Assembly (NCBI GenBank): GCA_020721605.1
Contig: DYML01000008.1
Span: 1 to 39,860 of the forward strand
Length of the DNA stretch: 39,860 nucleotides
Direction: 5' to 3'
Origin: Anaerolinea thermophila
GTDB lineage: Bacteria; Chloroflexota; Anaerolineae; Anaerolineales; Villigracilaceae
The stretch's first letter is position 1. The number at the start of each line of letters is the position of its first letter. This document shows, in pieces, positions 14,442 through 23,799 of the stretch. Position numbers and translations under genes: made by a program. The notes beneath the pieces were generated by a model. That model had not been told where the DNA came from and made no database searches. It worked only from the letters and a program-made list of their open reading frames with translations.

Positions 14442-17255
14442 TTATAATTCTTTCACTACTTCCACTTTGACGGCGGTGACTTTATATTCGGGAATTTTGG
14501 CAATCGGGTCGAGCGCCGCGTGGGTCAGTTCATTGGCTGAGGCGTTGGGGAAGTGGAAGTTGGCGTAGACCATGCCGGGCGGCACGCGGTCGGTGACCCA
14601 TGCCTGCGCTTCGATAACGCCGCGCCGCGAGGTGACGCGCACAAATTGTTTTTCGGCGAGTCCCAATTTATCGGCGTCATACGGGCTGACTTCGATCAAT
14701 GCTTCGCCGTAGACTTTCATAATGCCTTCGGCGCGGCGCGTCATTTGCCCGCCGTGCCAGTGATATAACACGCGCCCGGTACTCATAATCATCGGATAAT
14801 CGTCGTCGGGTTTTTCGGCAGGCGAAACGTGGTCAATGGGCATGAACTTGCCTTTGCCGCGTGTGAATTGTTTGGTATGCAAAATGGGCGTGCCAGGGTG
14901 GTCGGGCGTTGGGCAGGGCCATTGCAGGCGTTCCCCCGCTTCGAGCCGCGCATGGGAGATTCCGCCGTAGGATGGAGTGAGCGCGTTGATCTCCGCCATG
15001 ACTTCGGACGTGTTGGCATATTCCCAGCCAGAAAAAGGCGCTTCGGACGGAATCCGCTCTGGGGTCGCCAGCAGGATGCGCTTCGCCAACTCCGCTGTAA
15101 TCCACCAATCATCCCGCGCATCGCCCAGCGGATCAATCGCCTTGTGTACCATCTGCACGCGCCGCTCGGTGTTTGTGAATGTGCCAGTCTTCTCGGCAAA
15201 GGAAACGCCGGGCAGCAGCACATCGGCATACGCTGAAGTTTCAGATGGGAAAATTTCCTGCAAGACGAGAAAGCCAAGTTGCTCAAAAGAGTGGCGGATG
15301 TGTTTGGTGTTTGGATCAGACATGACGGGGTCTTCGCCGAGGACGTAAAGCGCGCGGGTTTTGCCTTCGAGAATGCCCGGCATCATTTCGGTCACGGTCA
15401 AACCAACTTTGGTGTTGCTGGTTGCGCCCCACGCTTTTTCAAATTTTTCGCGGGCTTCCTCTTTGGTAACAGATTGATAGGCGGGATACACGTCGGGCAA
15501 GCCACCCATGTCACACGCGCCCTGTACGTTGTTTTGTCCGCGCAACGGATTGACGCCGCCGCCAGGTTTGCCCATGTTGCCGAGCAGCATTTGCAGGTTC
15601 GCCAAATCCATCACGTTGCGGACGCCGACGATATGTTGCGTAATGCCCATCGCCCACATCACCGCCATCGGTTTGCTTTCTGCCATAATTTCTGCGGCTT
15701 CGTATATTTTTTCAACAGGCACGCGGGTGATTTCTGCAACCAGTTCAGGCGGATATTGCATGACGGTGGCTTTGAATTCGTCGAAGTTTTCGGTGCGCTC
15801 TTCGATGAAAGATTTATCCTCCCAGCCATTTTTGAGGATGATGTACATGATTCCGTTGAGCAGGGCAATATCGGTGCCGGGCTTCTGGCGCAGATGGAGG
15901 GTGGCAAACTCGGTGATGTCAATTTTGCGCGGGTCGGCGACGATGAGTTTTGCGCCGCGCTGACGAACCGCCTGCCGCAGCATGGTGCCAAAGACGGGGT
16001 GCTGCTCGCTGGTGTTGGAACCAATGATGAAGAAGGCTTGCGCCTGCTGCGAAACGTCATCCATTGAATTGGACATTGCGCCCGAACCGAAGGAGGCAGC
16101 CAGACCGGCTACCGTGCTGGAGTGTCAGAGACGGGCGCAGTGGTCTATGTTGTTGGTTCCCAAGACCTGCCGCGTAAATTTGTTCATCAAATAATTTTCT
16201 TCGTTGGTGCATTTCGCCGAAGTAAGCACGCCGATGGTATCTGCGCCGAATTCTTTTTTGATACCCGCCAATTTTTGCGAAGTGATGTCGAGCGCCGTAT
16301 CCCAATCGGTTTCGACCCAATCCCACTGATTGCTGGTCGCTGACCCTTCGGCATTGCTCAGGGCAAGCGGCTTGCTGATAAACGGCTTCTTCTTTCCCTC
16401 CAGCAAATACCGCCGCACCTGTGGCTTTAAAAGCCGCTCAGGGTGATGAATAAAATCATAGCCGTAACGTCCCTTCACGCATAAATGATTCCCGTTGACG
16501 GGTGCCTTCTCTGTGGAAGTAACGCGGATGACCTTGTTGTCTTTGACGTTTAACTCATATTGACAGCCGACGCCGCAGTAGCCGCAGGTGGTCATCACCA
16601 ATTTGTCAGGTTTGCCCGCGCCCATGGACATTTTATTATCCAATGCGCCGGTGGGACAGTACGCCACGCACGCGCCGCAGGATTCGCAACGCGCATCGAG
16701 CATGTCTGTATCTGCGCCGGGGACAGGGTGCGTGTTGATTCCGCGCTCTGCCATGCCCCACACAAAACGCCCCTGAATATCGGTGCAGGCGCGGACGCAG
16801 CGGGTGCATTGGATACACTTGTTCATATCCACCCAGACAAAGGGATTGGGGTCGCTATTCACCGCGTAACGCGGCGCGGGAGCCATGCCCGTTTTTGCAT
16901 CCACGCCGTAGTGGCGCGCCCACTGCATCAGTTGGGTTTCCTGCTTCTGTCCGTTTTCATATCCAGCATCATAATAATTGGACATCAGCATTTCGAGGAT
17001 GGTCTTGCGGGTGGTCTCGATCTCAGGGCTGTGGGTGACGACCTCCATACCGTTGGTGACTTCCATTGTGCAGGATGCCATCGGGGTGCGCCAGCCTTTT
17101 ACATCCACCACGCACAGGCGGCAGCCGCCATAGGCTTCGAGGTCTGGGTGATCGCACAGAGTGGGAATGGTGACTCCGACTTGTTGTGCGGCTTGCAGTA
17201 CGGTCATCCCTTCTTCTGCCTGTACGTCTTGTCCATTGATTTTGAGATGGATCAT
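14442..17255 (-). CDS. fdhA: selenocysteine formate dehydrogenase, catalytic subunit
   Basis: This is one 937-residue protein interrupted by a UGA at codon 377 (16125-16127), read as selenocysteine. It should catalyse formate/CO2 interconversion in the cytosol. N-terminal [2Fe-2S] ligands are C34, C45, C48 and C62; the His-Cys [4Fe-4S] motif of NuoG is absent. Two ferredoxin clusters follow (C147/150/153/157; C190/193/196/200), then CGYCGVGC with C259, and the molybdopterin domain. CARL-U-HSSTVAGLAASFGSGAM is the catalytic region; E. coli FdhF has Sec at the matching place. A SECIS hairpin lies at the right distance downstream. A repeat-like insertion (PLALSNAEGSA, about residues 296-306) sits before the Mo domain. 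The maturation protease gene is immediately upstream. Confidence 0.93.
16095..16113 (-). promoter_or_regulatory. bacterial SECIS element in fdhA
   Basis: On the mRNA, GGUAGCC, loop GGUCU and GGCUGCC form a 7-base stem (one G-U pair). The loop begins 18 bases after the UGA. E. coli fdhF has the same GGUCU loop sequence at the same distance, where SelB binds. Confidence 0.85.
16341..16370. repeat. REP-like sequence inside fdhA
   Basis: TGACCCTTCGGCATTGCTCAGGGC is an imperfect palindrome (CCCT...AGGG) of the style of dispersed intergenic CCTTCG/CTCAGG repeats. It encodes the LALSNAEGSA segment in frame, with no counterpart motif in the paralogous NuoG-like protein. Confidence 0.4.
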
Positions 17256-17289
17256 GGCTTTTTTACCTTTAATTTGATCGGTTTTCTAT

Positions 17290-17784
17290 TTATTCTAAAA
17301 TGTTTTTTTCTTTCAGCCATTCCCAGATCAGGTCTACGGCTTGGGGAACAAGCGCCAAAGTTTCTTCGGAAAGTTGCCGCGTAAAAAGAAAACGATACCC
17401 GCGCACCGAGAGCAGGGCGGCTTCTGGTTTCTTTCCATAAAGTGTTTCGCAAATGGAGATGAGCGATTGCGGGGTGAGATGGTGTGTGAAGGGCGAGCGT
17501 TGAAAATCGCTTTCCACGCCGATCAGGCGCACCTCTTCGGGAATGTTGCCGGTGTGGGCGTCTACAAAGCAAATGTAGGGGTAGAGGGCAATTTCTTCCG
17601 CCATTTCTGGTGTTAGTTGCAAGTAAAAAGCAAAGTCAATGTGCGGGTTGTTTGGGAAGTCGTCTTCGTATGAGTTTGGGGTGGGAAGTCCCATTTTGGC
17701 GATGAGCGCGCGCAGAATGTGCCAGGCAACGCCGTCATCTTCACGGTCGGGGTTTCCGTAGCCAAGTAAAAGTATGCGGTTCAA
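17290..17784 (-). CDS. [NiFe]-hydrogenase maturation protease
   Basis: The 164-residue protein belongs to peptidase family M52 (HyaD/HycI/HoxW type), which removes the C-terminal tail of the hydrogenase large subunit after nickel insertion. LGYGNPDREDDGV (residues 7-19) carries the nickel-sensing Asp/Glu, and VDAHTG (around 84-89) supplies the second acidic ligand region. The start is a TTG with AAGGAAAC upstream. Its expected substrate is HoxH, encoded just upstream, whose tail after DPCLSCSTH is 25 residues. It lies between hoxH and fdhA and has its own promoter. Confidence 0.9.
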   Translation of the reverse strand: MNRILLLGYGNPDREDDGVAWHILRALIAKMGLPTPNSYEDDFPNNPHIDFAFYLQLTPEMAEEIALYPYICFVDAHTGNIPEEVRLIGVESDFQRSPFTHHLTPQSLISICETLYGKKPEAALLSVRGYRFLFTRQLSEETLALVPQAVDLIWEWLKEKNILE

Positions 17785-17805
17785 GTTGTTTCCTTTTTGC
17801 TTTGT

Positions 17806-17861
17806 GTTTTAGGTTTTGCAAGGTATCTTTTCAAAAAAACGGGGAAAGGTGACAGTCACCT
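17806..17861 (-). promoter_or_regulatory. promoter and upstream palindrome of the protease-fdhA unit
   Basis: On the minus strand TTGAAA (17829-17834), 17 bases and TAAAAC (17806-17811) form a promoter. A perfect palindrome, AGGTGACTGTCACCT (17847-17861), is centred about 55 bases before the likely start, where an activator would bind. It could instead be a dispersed repeat. Confidence 0.5.
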
Positions 17862-17910
17862 ATTTACCCCGAAATATTGAGATGATACTTTGCAAGGTTC
17901 TATTGTACAT

Positions 17911-17966
17911 CCAAAACAGAACGCTGTTTTTGCTTTTGTATTGGCAAATTCAGCGTTCTGTTTTGG
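17911..17966 (-). terminator. hairpin after hoxH
   Basis: A perfect 16-base stem (17911-17926 with 17951-17966; CCAAAACAGAACGCTG and its complement) around a 24-base loop lies 36 bases past the hoxH stop. It probably ends the hox transcript, though the U-tract is inside the stem rather than after it. Confidence 0.6.
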
Positions 17967-18001
17967 GGCGTGGTATAAAATTTTATGCGGGCGGGGAAAA
18001 G

Positions 18002-19429
18002 TTAATCTCGTGTTAGGGTTTGCCGCAACGTGCCGTCTGCGTTTAAGACTTCCACTTGAATTGGCATTTGCCCCACCGCGTGAGTTGAGCAGGATAGGCA
18101 GGGGTCGTAGGCGCGGATGGCGGCTTCGACGCGGTTTAACATGCCTTCGTGGATTTCTGGACCCTTCACATAGGTCTTTGCCACGCTGTCCACTGCGTTG
18201 CTCATCGCCCAGTTGTTGTGACCGGTGGAAACAATTAAATTTACTTTGAGCAGTTTGCCGTTTTCATCGGCAGTGTAGTCGTGGATCAACGTGCCGCGCG
18301 GGGCTTCGATCACGCTCACGCCATGTCCAGTGTAATTTTTGCGGGTGTTGAGAATATCGGTGCTGAGAATGTCGGGGTCATTGCATAGCGCGCCAACTCG
18401 TTCTACGGCAAAGAGGGCTTCAATCAGGCGGGCGTAATGGTAGTAGAGTGTGTTTTCCACTGGCTTGCCATTGTTTAGGCTTTTGAAGGTTTTGAGTTCT
18501 TCATTTGCAAGTGGGGTGTCAATTTTTTCGGCAAGGTTGAGCCGCCCCAGGGGACCTACGCGGTAAACGCCGTTTGGGTAGCCCATCTTTTTGTAAAATG
18601 GAAATTTTAGATATGACCAGGGTTCAACGTGTTCTTGAATGATGTCTAAATAATTGGCAACGGGGAAGCGCTCCAACTCTGCGCCTTCACGGCTTATTAG
18701 CCGCACATTGCCTTCGTAGAGTTCCAGCCCGTTTTCTGGGGTGGTTAATCCAAAATAGCCGGTGGGGAATACGGCGAATTTGTTAATATCCTCCATATTT
18801 TGTTCTGCCCATTCTTTGATAATCTTTAAGCCAACTTGCACCGTTTCAATTGCCGCATCTACACCTTTTAGAATCGTATCGCGTTCCGGGCTGGTTAGGC
18901 TTTTGTTTACGCCGCCGGGCAGGGCAAAGACTGGGTGAATTTTTCTTCCGCCGAGGGTTTTTATAATTTCCTGCCCGAACTTGCGCAGCAGTACGGCTTT
19001 GACGGTTAAGTCTGGGTTTGCGCCAATTAGACCAAGTACATTGCGAATTTCTGGCGCTGCATCGAAGCCAAGCAGTAAATCGGGACCTGCGAGTTCAAAG
19101 AAGTGCATTCCGTGACTTTGAACAATTTGCCCCATGTGCATTAATTCTCGTAGAAGGTTTGCGGGGCGGGGCGGGGTCTGCCCGGAGATTGCATCGCCGG
19201 CTTTGGCGGCGCCAAGGTGATGGCTGACCGGGCAAATTCCGCAAATGCGCGGGGTGATTTCGGGCATTTCAAAATACAAACGCCCTTCGCAGAATTTTTC
19301 AAAACCTCTAAATTCGTTGACGTGCATGTAGGCATGGTCAACGGTGTTGTCTTCCTTCATGTGAATGGTCACTTTTGCGTGACCTTCGATGCGGGTAACA
19401 GGCTCAATCGTTATTTTTTGCGCAGTCAT
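18002..19429 (-). CDS. hoxH: [NiFe] hydrogenase large subunit (HoxH-type)
   Basis: The 475-residue catalytic subunit binds the Ni-Fe(CN)2CO centre. The L1 motif is [11 protein letters not shown] (61-71) and L2 is DPCLSCSTH near the C-terminus, followed by a 25-residue tail for protease removal. The short, soluble sequence and its neighbours HoxY, HoxU, HoxF and HoxE place it in group 3d (NAD-reducing, bidirectional). Relatives also occur in bifurcating HydABCSL enzymes of group 3. CGGAGGTC precedes the ATG. It is the last gene of the hox set, 87 bases after hoxY, with a heptad array in between. Confidence 0.93.
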   Translation of the reverse strand: MTAQKITIEPVTRIEGHAKVTIHMKEDNTVDHAYMHVNEFRGFEKFCEGRLYFEMPEITPRICGICPVSHHLGAAKAGDAISGQTPPRPANLLRELMHMGQIVQSHGMHFFELAGPDLLLGFDAAPEIRNVLGLIGANPDLTVKAVLLRKFGQEIIKTLGGRKIHPVFALPGGVNKSLTSPERDTILKGVDAAIETVQVGLKIIKEWAEQNMEDINKFAVFPTGYFGLTTPENGLELYEGNVRLISREGAELERFPVANYLDIIQEHVEPWSYLKFPFYKKMGYPNGVYRVGPLGRLNLAEKIDTPLANEELKTFKSLNNGKPVENTLYYHYARLIEALFAVERVGALCNDPDILSTDILNTRKNYTGHGVSVIEAPRGTLIHDYTADENGKLLKVNLIVSTGHNNWAMSNAVDSVAKTYVKGPEIHEGMLNRVEAAIRAYDPCLSCSTHAVGQMPIQVEVLNADGTLRQTLTRD

Positions 19430-19440
19430 TATGACCTCCG

Positions 19441-19475
19441 ATAAATGATAAATGAGGAATGATGAATGAGGAATG
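19441..19475. repeat. heptad tandem repeat between hoxY and hoxH
   Basis: Five 7-base units, ATAAATG, ATAAATG, AGGAATG, ATGAATG and AGGAATG, share the ending AATG. They sit in the hoxY-hoxH gap. Further inverted AT-rich matches (CCTCATT, GCATTCTGCATT) extend to 19514. Confidence 0.55.
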
Positions 19476-19516
19476 AGGAGAAAATTCTGCTTTCCTCATT
19501 TTGCATTCTGCATTTT

Positions 19517-20059
19517 TTAGTGCCAGTGGAGCAGTTTGTCTTTCAACTCCGGCTTGCGTCCTTGTGCCAGTTCCGATAGAACGTAAACGATGACATCTGC
19601 GTCGGGCGGGCAGCCAGGGACGTTGTAATCTACTGGCACAACTTCGTGAATGGCGCGTGTTTTGGTCATGGTTGCCAGTTCGGGGTCATTGGGAATTTGG
19701 CTGCCAGGTTCGTTGCTTTCGGCATCTACATAGGCTTGTTGGAGCGCCGCTTCTACGCCGCAGAAGTTGCGCATGGCAGGTACGCCGCCAAATACGGCGC
19801 AGTCTCCCAGGGCAACAAGGATTTTGGCGCGTTTGCGCATTCTGTGGGCAACTTCTTCGCTGGCGGTGTTGTTAATGCCGCCTTCCAGTATGCCTACGTC
19901 TACGCCGTTTTCGTCTGGTTCTTTTAGGTCAGTGATTGGGCTTGCGCGCAGGTCTATCATTTCCAGCACTTGTAAAATGCGTTCGTCCATATCCAGCAGC
20001 GACATGTGACACCCCGCACAGCCGCACATCCAATCGGAAGCAATTTTAGGTTTGTTCAT
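19517..20059 (-). CDS. hoxY: [NiFe] hydrogenase small subunit (HoxY-type)
   Basis: The 180-residue subunit carries the proximal [4Fe-4S] cluster next to the NiFe site. Its ligands are in CGCAGC (residues 12-17), GDCAVFGG and VPGCPPDAD. It is short, like HoxY, and lacks the twin-arginine signal and extra clusters of membrane hydrogenase small subunits, so it works in the cytosol. It follows the NuoG-like gene by 18 bases and feeds electrons between HoxH and HoxU. A weak GAGAG lies before the ATG. Confidence 0.92.
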   Translation of the reverse strand: MNKPKIASDWMCGCAGCHMSLLDMDERILQVLEMIDLRASPITDLKEPDENGVDVGILEGGINNTASEEVAHRMRKRAKILVALGDCAVFGGVPAMRNFCGVEAALQQAYVDAESNEPGSQIPNDPELATMTKTRAIHEVVPVDYNVPGCPPDADVIVYVLSELAQGRKPELKDKLLHWH

Positions 20060-20077
20060 GGGGACTCTCTTTTGTGA

Positions 20078-22066
20078 TTAATTCAACGATACGCTTGACT
20101 TGCGCTCCAGAATGGCTTTTTGCCAATCGGTTTTTAAGGTCATGTGCATGTGCCTGGCAATTTCTTGTAGAACGGTTAGATTGTCGCGCACATTTTCGGG
20201 CGGGGTGATCGCTTTTTGCGCTTTTTGCATTCGCCCGTCCAGGTTGATGTAACTACCTTCCTGCTCTGACCAAAGCGTGACCGGCAGTACAAGATCCGCT
20301 TGTTCTGTTAGGTTGGATTCGTAGCAGGTTTGCGCAATTAGATAGGGCGCTTTGGAAATTCGATCCATGAATGATTTGGAAATGTAGTCATCGCCTGCTG
20401 CCACGTAGACCGCCTGCTGTCCGTTTAGTTCAAAGGTGGTATCCAGACCCAGGAGGCTGGCAATTAGGCTGTTGGCTTCCCCTTTGACTGAAATCAGCCC
20501 AAAGCGTTCTTCATCTACTGCGCCGACCAACACCGCCAGGCGATAAAGTTCTTCGATCAGGTTTTTATCATGTTGGGCGGTAATGCCCTTGCCAAAGAGA
20601 ATAACGGGAGAAATGGAGCGCGCCAGCGTTTGTGCTGTGTATGTCAGCTCGTCTATGGAAATGCCTGTGGCACTGATTGCTTGTTCAATGAGTGAGTCGG
20701 CATGGGGGAGGTTTAGCGGGGTGCGTCCCAGACCTTCTTTAATGATGATTGCCTGCAAGCCTTTCAGCAGCGCCAGGTCTGACCCACGCTTGGTTTTGAG
20801 CGTAACGCTTGTCAGATAGTCTTGGTCGCTGATTTCTGGGTCAATTTGAATGATGTGTATTCCTTTGGGTAAGTTGCGTTTAAACAAGAACCCGGCAACC
20901 ATGTGGCTGCGGTTGGTATTTGCGCCAATGCTTAACACGGTGTCGGCGTTGCGCAAGACATCCAGTTTCCCTTCAAATGCGCCATGTTCTTCGGCGTAGT
21001 CTGTTACCACTTTTGTGGGGACGCCTTCTTCAAGGCTGGTGACCAGGACGCTTTGAAATTCTTGGGCGAATAATTCTTTGAACGCGCTCAGGGCTTCTGC
21101 CGGCAGGCGGGTGGATGCAATGGCAGCAACGCCATTTTGGCTGCCCGCCAGAGGTTTTAATTTTTCTGCCAAAACGCTGAAGGCTTCTTCCCAGCCGACA
21201 GGTTCAAGTTTTCCGTTTTTGCGAATTTGCGGCGAGGTGATTCGTTTGCGTGATTCGTTCACGGGGTCGTAGCGCCCATGTTTGCACAGCAAACCGTGAT
21301 TGACAGCGCCTTCCCAGTCGCCTTCTATGCGAACAATGCGGTTGTCTCGCATCAAAATATTAATGGCGCATCCTACCGAGCAGCCAATACAGACCGATTT
21401 GATTTCGGTTAAGTCTTTGTCGTGCCCCTGATAGGCGCTGCCGCGATCTATTAACGCGCCGGTGGGGCAAACCTGTACGCAGGTTCCGCATTGAATGCAG
21501 GTACTTTCGCCCAGCGGTACATCTGTATCTGCAACGATCATGCTGGCTGCGCCGCGTTCTGCAACGGAGAGCGTAAAGTTGCCTACCAGGTCACTGCAGG
21601 CGCGAACACAGCGGCGGCAGAGGATGCAGCGGTTGTTGTCTAATATAAAATATGGGTGTGTGGTATCAACCTTAAAGTTGTCCCAGCCGGGTTGAATGCT
21701 CCAGTCGGTCATTTCTTGCTCGTAGGCTGCGTTCTGAAGTTCGCAATCGCCGCCGCTTACCTGGCAGAAGGGGCAAAAGTGGTTGCGCTCGCTAAACAGC
21801 ATGGAGAGAATAAATTTGCGCGATTTTTTGATCTCTTCTGTTTCTGTGTGTACTACCATTCCATTGCTAACAGGCAATGTGCAAGAAGCCATTGGCACCC
21901 GCCATTTTTCCACATCTACAATACACAGGCGGCACCCGCCGTAGGGCGATAATTCTTTATGATCGCACAGGGTGGGAATGTGAATTCCTGCCATTTGTGC
22001 TGCGCGCAAAACGGTTGTGCCTTCGGGGGCTTCAATCTGCTTTCCGTTAATCGTTATTTGCACCAT
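20078..22066 (-). CDS. hoxU: NuoG-like diaphorase subunit (HoxU plus Mo-domain extension)
   Basis: The 662-residue protein is an electron-transfer subunit. Clusters: [2Fe-2S] C34/C45/C48/C62; His-Cys [4Fe-4S] H96/C98/C101/C108; ferredoxin pairs C147/150/153/157 and C190/193/196/200; then C226/229/233 with C261. HoxU proper ends near residue 240; here a molybdopterin-oxidoreductase-like domain of about 400 residues follows, as in NuoG, with no Cys/Sec active-site motif, so it is probably structural. Start 22066 is chosen because GAGGA precedes that ATG; a frame from 22162 would overlap hoxF's end. It links hydrogenase and NAD(P)H subunits. Confidence 0.88.
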   Translation of the reverse strand: MVQITINGKQIEAPEGTTVLRAAQMAGIHIPTLCDHKELSPYGGCRLCIVDVEKWRVPMASCTLPVSNGMVVHTETEEIKKSRKFILSMLFSERNHFCPFCQVSGGDCELQNAAYEQEMTDWSIQPGWDNFKVDTTHPYFILDNNRCILCRRCVRACSDLVGNFTLSVAERGAASMIVADTDVPLGESTCIQCGTCVQVCPTGALIDRGSAYQGHDKDLTEIKSVCIGCSVGCAINILMRDNRIVRIEGDWEGAVNHGLLCKHGRYDPVNESRKRITSPQIRKNGKLEPVGWEEAFSVLAEKLKPLAGSQNGVAAIASTRLPAEALSAFKELFAQEFQSVLVTSLEEGVPTKVVTDYAEEHGAFEGKLDVLRNADTVLSIGANTNRSHMVAGFLFKRNLPKGIHIIQIDPEISDQDYLTSVTLKTKRGSDLALLKGLQAIIIKEGLGRTPLNLPHADSLIEQAISATGISIDELTYTAQTLARSISPVILFGKGITAQHDKNLIEELYRLAVLVGAVDEERFGLISVKGEANSLIASLLGLDTTFELNGQQAVYVAAGDDYISKSFMDRISKAPYLIAQTCYESNLTEQADLVLPVTLWSEQEGSYINLDGRMQKAQKAITPPENVRDNLTVLQEIARHMHMTLKTDWQKAILERKSSVSLN

Positions 22067-22148
22067 ATTTTCCTCTGTCATGTATCTGCTTATTAATGTT
22101 TTTGTGTTTGTACTTTGTTTACAGTTTGAAGTATGCAGTGAAATTTCG

Positions 22149-23789
22149 CTAAACTTTTTCACTCTCTTTTGAAAATTCGCCTACGCCGGTTGGGCAAACA
22201 CCCAGCCGAATGTGCGCTTCCACTTCGGTTCTGAAGTGTTTGAGCATATCGCGGATGGGGACTGTGGCAGTTTGTCCAAGCCCACAGTTGGATGCGCGTT
22301 CCATTTCGCTGGTAAGTTCCACCAGGGTGTCTAAATCTTCCAGTTTTCCAAGCCCTTGTGAAATGCGTTCCACAATCTCATAGGTGCGTTGTGTGCCAAT
22401 GCGGCAGGGTGTGCATTTGCCGCAAGATTCAAATCGAAAGAATTGCAAAAGCACTTTAACCAGGTCTACAATGCAGGTGTGCTGGTCGCAGATTAATAAT
22501 GCGCCTGAGCCGAGTGAAACGCCCGCCTTGCGGAAGGATTCAAAATCCATTGGTGTGTCTTGCAAAACAGCGGGAATGATTGAGCCGCTGCTTCCACCGG
22601 TTTGCGCAAGTTTGAGTGTGCTGCCAGGTTTCATGCCTTTGGCATAAATATTGATCACTTCGCGCAGGGTGATGCCCATTGGCACTTCGATTACGCCGCT
22701 GAAATTAACATTGCCCATAATGGTGTAGACTTTGGTGCCAGGGCTGGATGGAGTGCCAAATGATTTGTACCAATCTGCGCCGTTGCGAATGATGGCGGGA
22801 ATGTTTGCCAGAGTTTCTACATTATTTACCAGGGTCGGTTTGTCCCATAAGCCATTGGTAACAGGGTAGGGTGGTCGAGAGCGTGGTTCGCCGCGCTTTC
22901 CCTCCAGCGATTCAATCAATGCGGTTTCTTCGCCGCAGACGTATGCTCCTGCTCCGGCGTGAAGGTGGATGTTAAAGTTGAAATCTGTGCCAAAAATATT
23001 GCTGCCAAGGAAACCAAATTCTTTTGCTTGTAGAACCGCTTTTTCCATTCGGCGGTAGGCAAGCCCATATTCACCGCGAATATATACATATCCTTCATTT
23101 GCGCCGATTGCGTACCCGGCTATTGCCATTGCTTCAATAATAAGGTGCGGGTCGCCTTCCAGCACAATGCGGTCTTTAAATGTTCCCGGCTCGCTTTCAT
23201 CTGCATTGCAGATCACATATTTTTGGCTGCCTTTTGCGCTATGAACAAAGCGCCACTTGCGCCCTGTGGGAAAGCCTGCGCCGCCGCGTCCTTGCAAGCC
23301 AGATTTTTCGATGATCTCTATGGTCTGTTCGGGCGTATTTTCACTTAATATTTTCCCAAGCGCTTCGTAGCCATGATTGGCAATAAATTCTTCAATATTT
23401 TCGGGGTCAATGCGTCCGGCGTGCTCCAGAATAATGCGCTGTTCGGCAGGGTTGTAGCCTTTGTGCGAGCGAAGTGAGCCGATCTGCCCGGTTAATTGTT
23501 TGGGTGGCGCAAGCAGGTCTGGGATGATGCGCCCTTTGTATAAATGTTCTTCTACTAAATACCGCACATCGGCTACTTTAACAGGTCCATACACAACGGC
23601 TTCGGGGTAGACAATAACCAGAGGCAGCACGTTGGAATAGTTGATGTCTGAAATTGTTGAAACGTCCACCTCTTCTTGCAGCCCGTAGGCAGCCAGCGAT
23701 TCGTGTAAATGCTGCACAATTTCATTGGAACCCAGGCGGATGCTTTCAACATCATTGGAGACCACGATCATGGCGCGTTTTGTTTTCAT
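22149..23789 (-). CDS. hoxF: NuoF/HoxF-like NAD(P)H-binding subunit
   Basis: The 546-residue flavoprotein subunit has GRGGAGFPTGRKW (about 167-179) for NAD(P)H/FMN binding, a central flavin fold, and SCGKCTPCRIGT plus a later Cys for the [4Fe-4S] cluster. The N-terminal thioredoxin-like domain has lost all its cluster cysteines (residues 1-70 contain none), and there is no C-terminal ferredoxin extension, unlike the HndC-type protein at 24459-26243. AGGAG precedes the ATG. It sits between hoxE and hoxU, 10 bases from hoxE. NADH or NADPH preference cannot be told from sequence. Confidence 0.92.
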   Translation of the reverse strand: MKTKRAMIVVSNDVESIRLGSNEIVQHLHESLAAYGLQEEVDVSTISDINYSNVLPLVIVYPEAVVYGPVKVADVRYLVEEHLYKGRIIPDLLAPPKQLTGQIGSLRSHKGYNPAEQRIILEHAGRIDPENIEEFIANHGYEALGKILSENTPEQTIEIIEKSGLQGRGGAGFPTGRKWRFVHSAKGSQKYVICNADESEPGTFKDRIVLEGDPHLIIEAMAIAGYAIGANEGYVYIRGEYGLAYRRMEKAVLQAKEFGFLGSNIFGTDFNFNIHLHAGAGAYVCGEETALIESLEGKRGEPRSRPPYPVTNGLWDKPTLVNNVETLANIPAIIRNGADWYKSFGTPSSPGTKVYTIMGNVNFSGVIEVPMGITLREVINIYAKGMKPGSTLKLAQTGGSSGSIIPAVLQDTPMDFESFRKAGVSLGSGALLICDQHTCIVDLVKVLLQFFRFESCGKCTPCRIGTQRTYEIVERISQGLGKLEDLDTLVELTSEMERASNCGLGQTATVPIRDMLKHFRTEVEAHIRLGVCPTGVGEFSKESEKV

Positions 23790-23799
23790 GGGACTCCTC

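Noticed and set aside
15279-16067. 262-codon open frame on the plus strand
   Set aside because: It lies entirely opposite fdhA, shows no recognisable motif, and results from the GC-rich third positions of the real gene.
16125-16127. Reading the TGA in fdhA as a frameshift or pseudogene stop
   Set aside because: Homology continues in the same frame across the TGA, the position equals the known Sec site, and a SECIS-type hairpin follows at the correct distance.
16560-17384. 274-codon open frame on the plus strand
   Set aside because: It is antisense to the Fe-S part of fdhA and the protease; its His/Ala-rich translation is typical of a shadow.
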